NCBI GenBank assembly: GCA_902490145.1
Contig: CABUCT010000096.1
Span: 1-5,133 of the forward strand
Length of the DNA: 5,133 bases
Source: an uncultured Oscillospiraceae bacterium
GTDB taxonomy: Bacteria > Bacillota > Clostridia > Oscillospirales > Acutalibacteraceae
Reading direction: 5' to 3'
Below, piece after piece: positions 4,290 through 5,133 of this stretch; position 1 is the first letter of the stretch, and the number at the start of each line of letters is the position of its first letter. The position numbers were made by a program, and so were the translations under genes. The notes beneath the pieces were generated by a model that made no database searches, was not told where the DNA came from, and worked only from the letters and a program-made list of their open reading frames with translations.

Positions 4290-4601
4290 ATGGCAGCAAA
4301 AGAAAAAATCAGAATCAGACTCAAGGGTTACGATCATCAGTTGGTTGATCAAGCAGCCGAGAAAATCGTAGAAACCGCAAAGCGTACAGGAACCCGCGTA
4401 TCGGGACCTATTCCGCTTCCAACTCAGAAGGAAGTAGTTACAATACTTCGTGCAGTCCACAAATACAAGGACTCCCGCGAGCAGTTTGAGATGCGTACCC
4501 ATAAGAGACTGATCGACATCATCCGTCCTTCCAACAAGACGGTTGAATCATTAATGGGTCTTGAACTTCCTGCCGGCGTTGAAATCGAAATTAAACTGTA
4601 A
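4290..4601 (+). CDS. rpsJ: 30S ribosomal protein S10 (uS10)
   Basis: S10 is a 103-aa protein of the small-subunit head and also, as NusE, a partner of NusB in transcription antitermination. The full family sequence is present: IRIRLKGYDH near the N-terminus, the signature RTGTRVSGPIPLPT (32-45), the loop ILRAVHKYKDSREQFEMRTHKRLIDI (52-77, broken here only by description) and the C-terminal VEIEIKL. Length matches other bacterial S10 proteins. The ATG is preceded by AAGGAGG at 4271-4277. It is the first gene of the S10 operon, followed after 77 bp by rplC, the standard bacterial order. It is preceded by a long structured leader with a probable attenuator. The loop around H57-Y59, the site of tigecycline-resistance changes in other species, looks wild type. 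Confidence 0.98.
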   Translation: MAAKEKIRIRLKGYDHQLVDQAAEKIVETAKRTGTRVSGPIPLPTQKEVVTILRAVHKYKDSREQFEMRTHKRLIDIIRPSNKTVESLMGLELPAGVEIEIKL

Positions 4602-4635
4602 GGCTTAATTCTATCAATGTCTGACGAGAGGTCAT

Positions 4636-4653
4636 GTTGGCCGAAAGGTCAAC
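4636..4653 (+). promoter_or_regulatory. GNRA-tetraloop hairpin between rpsJ and rplC
   Basis: GTTGGCC at 4636-4642 and GGTCAAC at 4647-4653 form a 7-bp stem with one G-U pair and a GAAA tetraloop. It ends 10 nt before the rplC Shine-Dalgarno. GGTCA is also present at 4630-4634, where it can form TGAC/GTCA with 4622-4625 or compete for the same partner. No T-run follows, so it is not a terminator; it may be a protein-binding or mRNA-stability element. Confidence 0.5.
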
Positions 4654-4663
4654 CAATAACCAC

Positions 4664-4670
4664 AAGGAGG
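4664..4670 (+). promoter_or_regulatory. Shine-Dalgarno of rplC
   Basis: AAGGAGG lies 8 nt before the ATG at 4679 and fixes the L3 start. Confidence 0.85.
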
Positions 4671-4678
4671 AAAAAATA

Positions 4679-5133
4679 ATGAAAAAGGCAATCATCGGAA
4701 AAAAGATTGGTATGACCCAACTTTTTGATGAACGCGGGAATGTAATTCCCGTAACTGCTGTTGAGGCTGGTCCGTGTGTAATCACTCAAGTCAAGACAGT
4801 AGAAAATGACGGTTACAGTGCTTTTCAGTATGGTTTCGGCGAGATCAAAGCCAGCCATGTAAATAAGCCTATGGCAGGTCATTTTAAGAAAAATGATGTA
4901 GCTCCCAAAAAGTATCTCCGCGAGTTCCGCATGGACGGCGTTGAAGCAAATGTGGGCGACCTCATTAAAGCTGACGTCTTTGCTGCAGGAGATGCAGTAG
5001 ATGTCACCGGGACCAGCAAGGGTAAAGGAACTGCCGGCGTAATCAAACGCTGGAATTTCCAAAGACTTAAAGAGACTCACGGTACCGGCCCTGTTCATCG
5101 TCACGCTGGCTCTCAGGGAGCTTGTTCTTCACC
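4679..5133 (+). CDS. rplC: 50S ribosomal protein L3 (uL3), N-terminal part
   Basis: L3 is an early-assembling 23S rRNA-binding protein near the peptidyl-transferase centre. The 151 complete codons visible (full length is usually about 205-215) start MKKAIIGKKIGMTQLFDERG, the standard L3 N-terminus. They contain the family signature VFAAGDAVDVTGTSKGKG and TAGVIKRWNF (100-127), then the start of the long extension, HGTGPVHRHAGSQGACSS (134-151). The 3' end lies beyond the right edge. It follows rpsJ after 77 bp with its own strong ribosome binding site, as in the conserved rpsJ-rplC-rplD-rplW order, so rplD (L4, a known S10-operon regulator in Escherichia coli) should lie just outside the window. 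Confidence 0.97.
   Translation, partial: MKKAIIGKKIGMTQLFDERGNVIPVTAVEAGPCVITQVKTVENDGYSAFQYGFGEIKASHVNKPMAGHFKKNDVAPKKYLREFRMDGVEANVGDLIKADVFAAGDAVDVTGTSKGKGTAGVIKRWNFQRLKETHGTGPVHRHAGSQGACSS

Noticed and set aside
4178..4348. 56-codon plus-strand open frame starting in the leader and overlapping rpsJ out of frame
   Set aside because: The region before its ATG is the terminator U-tract with no Shine-Dalgarno, and its sequence shows no recognisable features. Translational coupling to rpsJ is unlikely because its stop lies well inside rpsJ.
4621..4646. Hammerhead-ribozyme-like core: CTGACGA followed by a stem and GAAA
   Set aside because: The stem after CTGACGA is offset by two bases. I find no stem III partner for the bases after GAAA and no matching cleavage-site arm upstream. 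The GAAA is better explained as the tetraloop of the 4636-4653 hairpin.

Overview
The window looks like chromosomal DNA of a low-to-moderate-GC Gram-positive anaerobe of the class Clostridia, possibly Oscillospiraceae/Ruminococcaceae-like. This is inferred from strong AGGAGG-type ribosome binding sites, sigma-A promoters with 17-bp spacers, TTG/GTG starts, the Firmicutes-like S10 and L3 sequences, and an E2 acyltransferase and amidohydrolase of clostridial flavour. I cannot name a genus.

Layout, left to right. (1) Bases 1-605, minus strand: the N-terminal 201 codons of a dihydrolipoamide acyltransferase (E2), with its lipoyl domain, Ala/Pro linker and E1/E3-binding domain. The catalytic domain lies beyond the left edge. 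(2) Bases 671-1444, minus: a DeoR/GlpR-family repressor 65 bp upstream of the E2 gene, presumably its operon partner. A consensus promoter (1503-1531) sits in a cluster of TGTTA half-sites resembling the classical deo operator. (3) About 1540-2309: roughly 770 bp without a convincing gene, holding a few inverted repeats. (4) Bases 2310-3687, minus: a self-contained transcription unit of promoter, a 416-aa MtaD-like amidohydrolase (MTA/SAH deaminase family) with a TTG start, and an intrinsic terminator. (5) About 3890-4289, plus: phased A-tracts, a strong promoter and a leader of about 320 nt ahead of rpsJ. (6) Bases 4290-5133, plus: rpsJ (S10) and the first 151 codons of rplC (L3), the start of the S10 ribosomal-protein operon, which runs off the right edge.

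The most interesting item is the rpsJ leader. It holds an intrinsic terminator about 95 nt before the S10 Shine-Dalgarno. The 11-nt segment covering that terminator's 3' arm and U-tract is repeated exactly near the 5' end of the leader. A single AAAACCGG segment between the copies is perfectly complementary to both. This is the layout expected of a terminator/antiterminator switch. A second structure could mask the S10 Shine-Dalgarno. Together they suggest a ribosomal-protein autoregulatory leader, though I cannot tell whether the class is already described.

The three gene blocks look functionally independent: a substrate-regulated 2-oxoacid dehydrogenase operon, a nucleoside salvage or detoxification deaminase, and ribosome synthesis.
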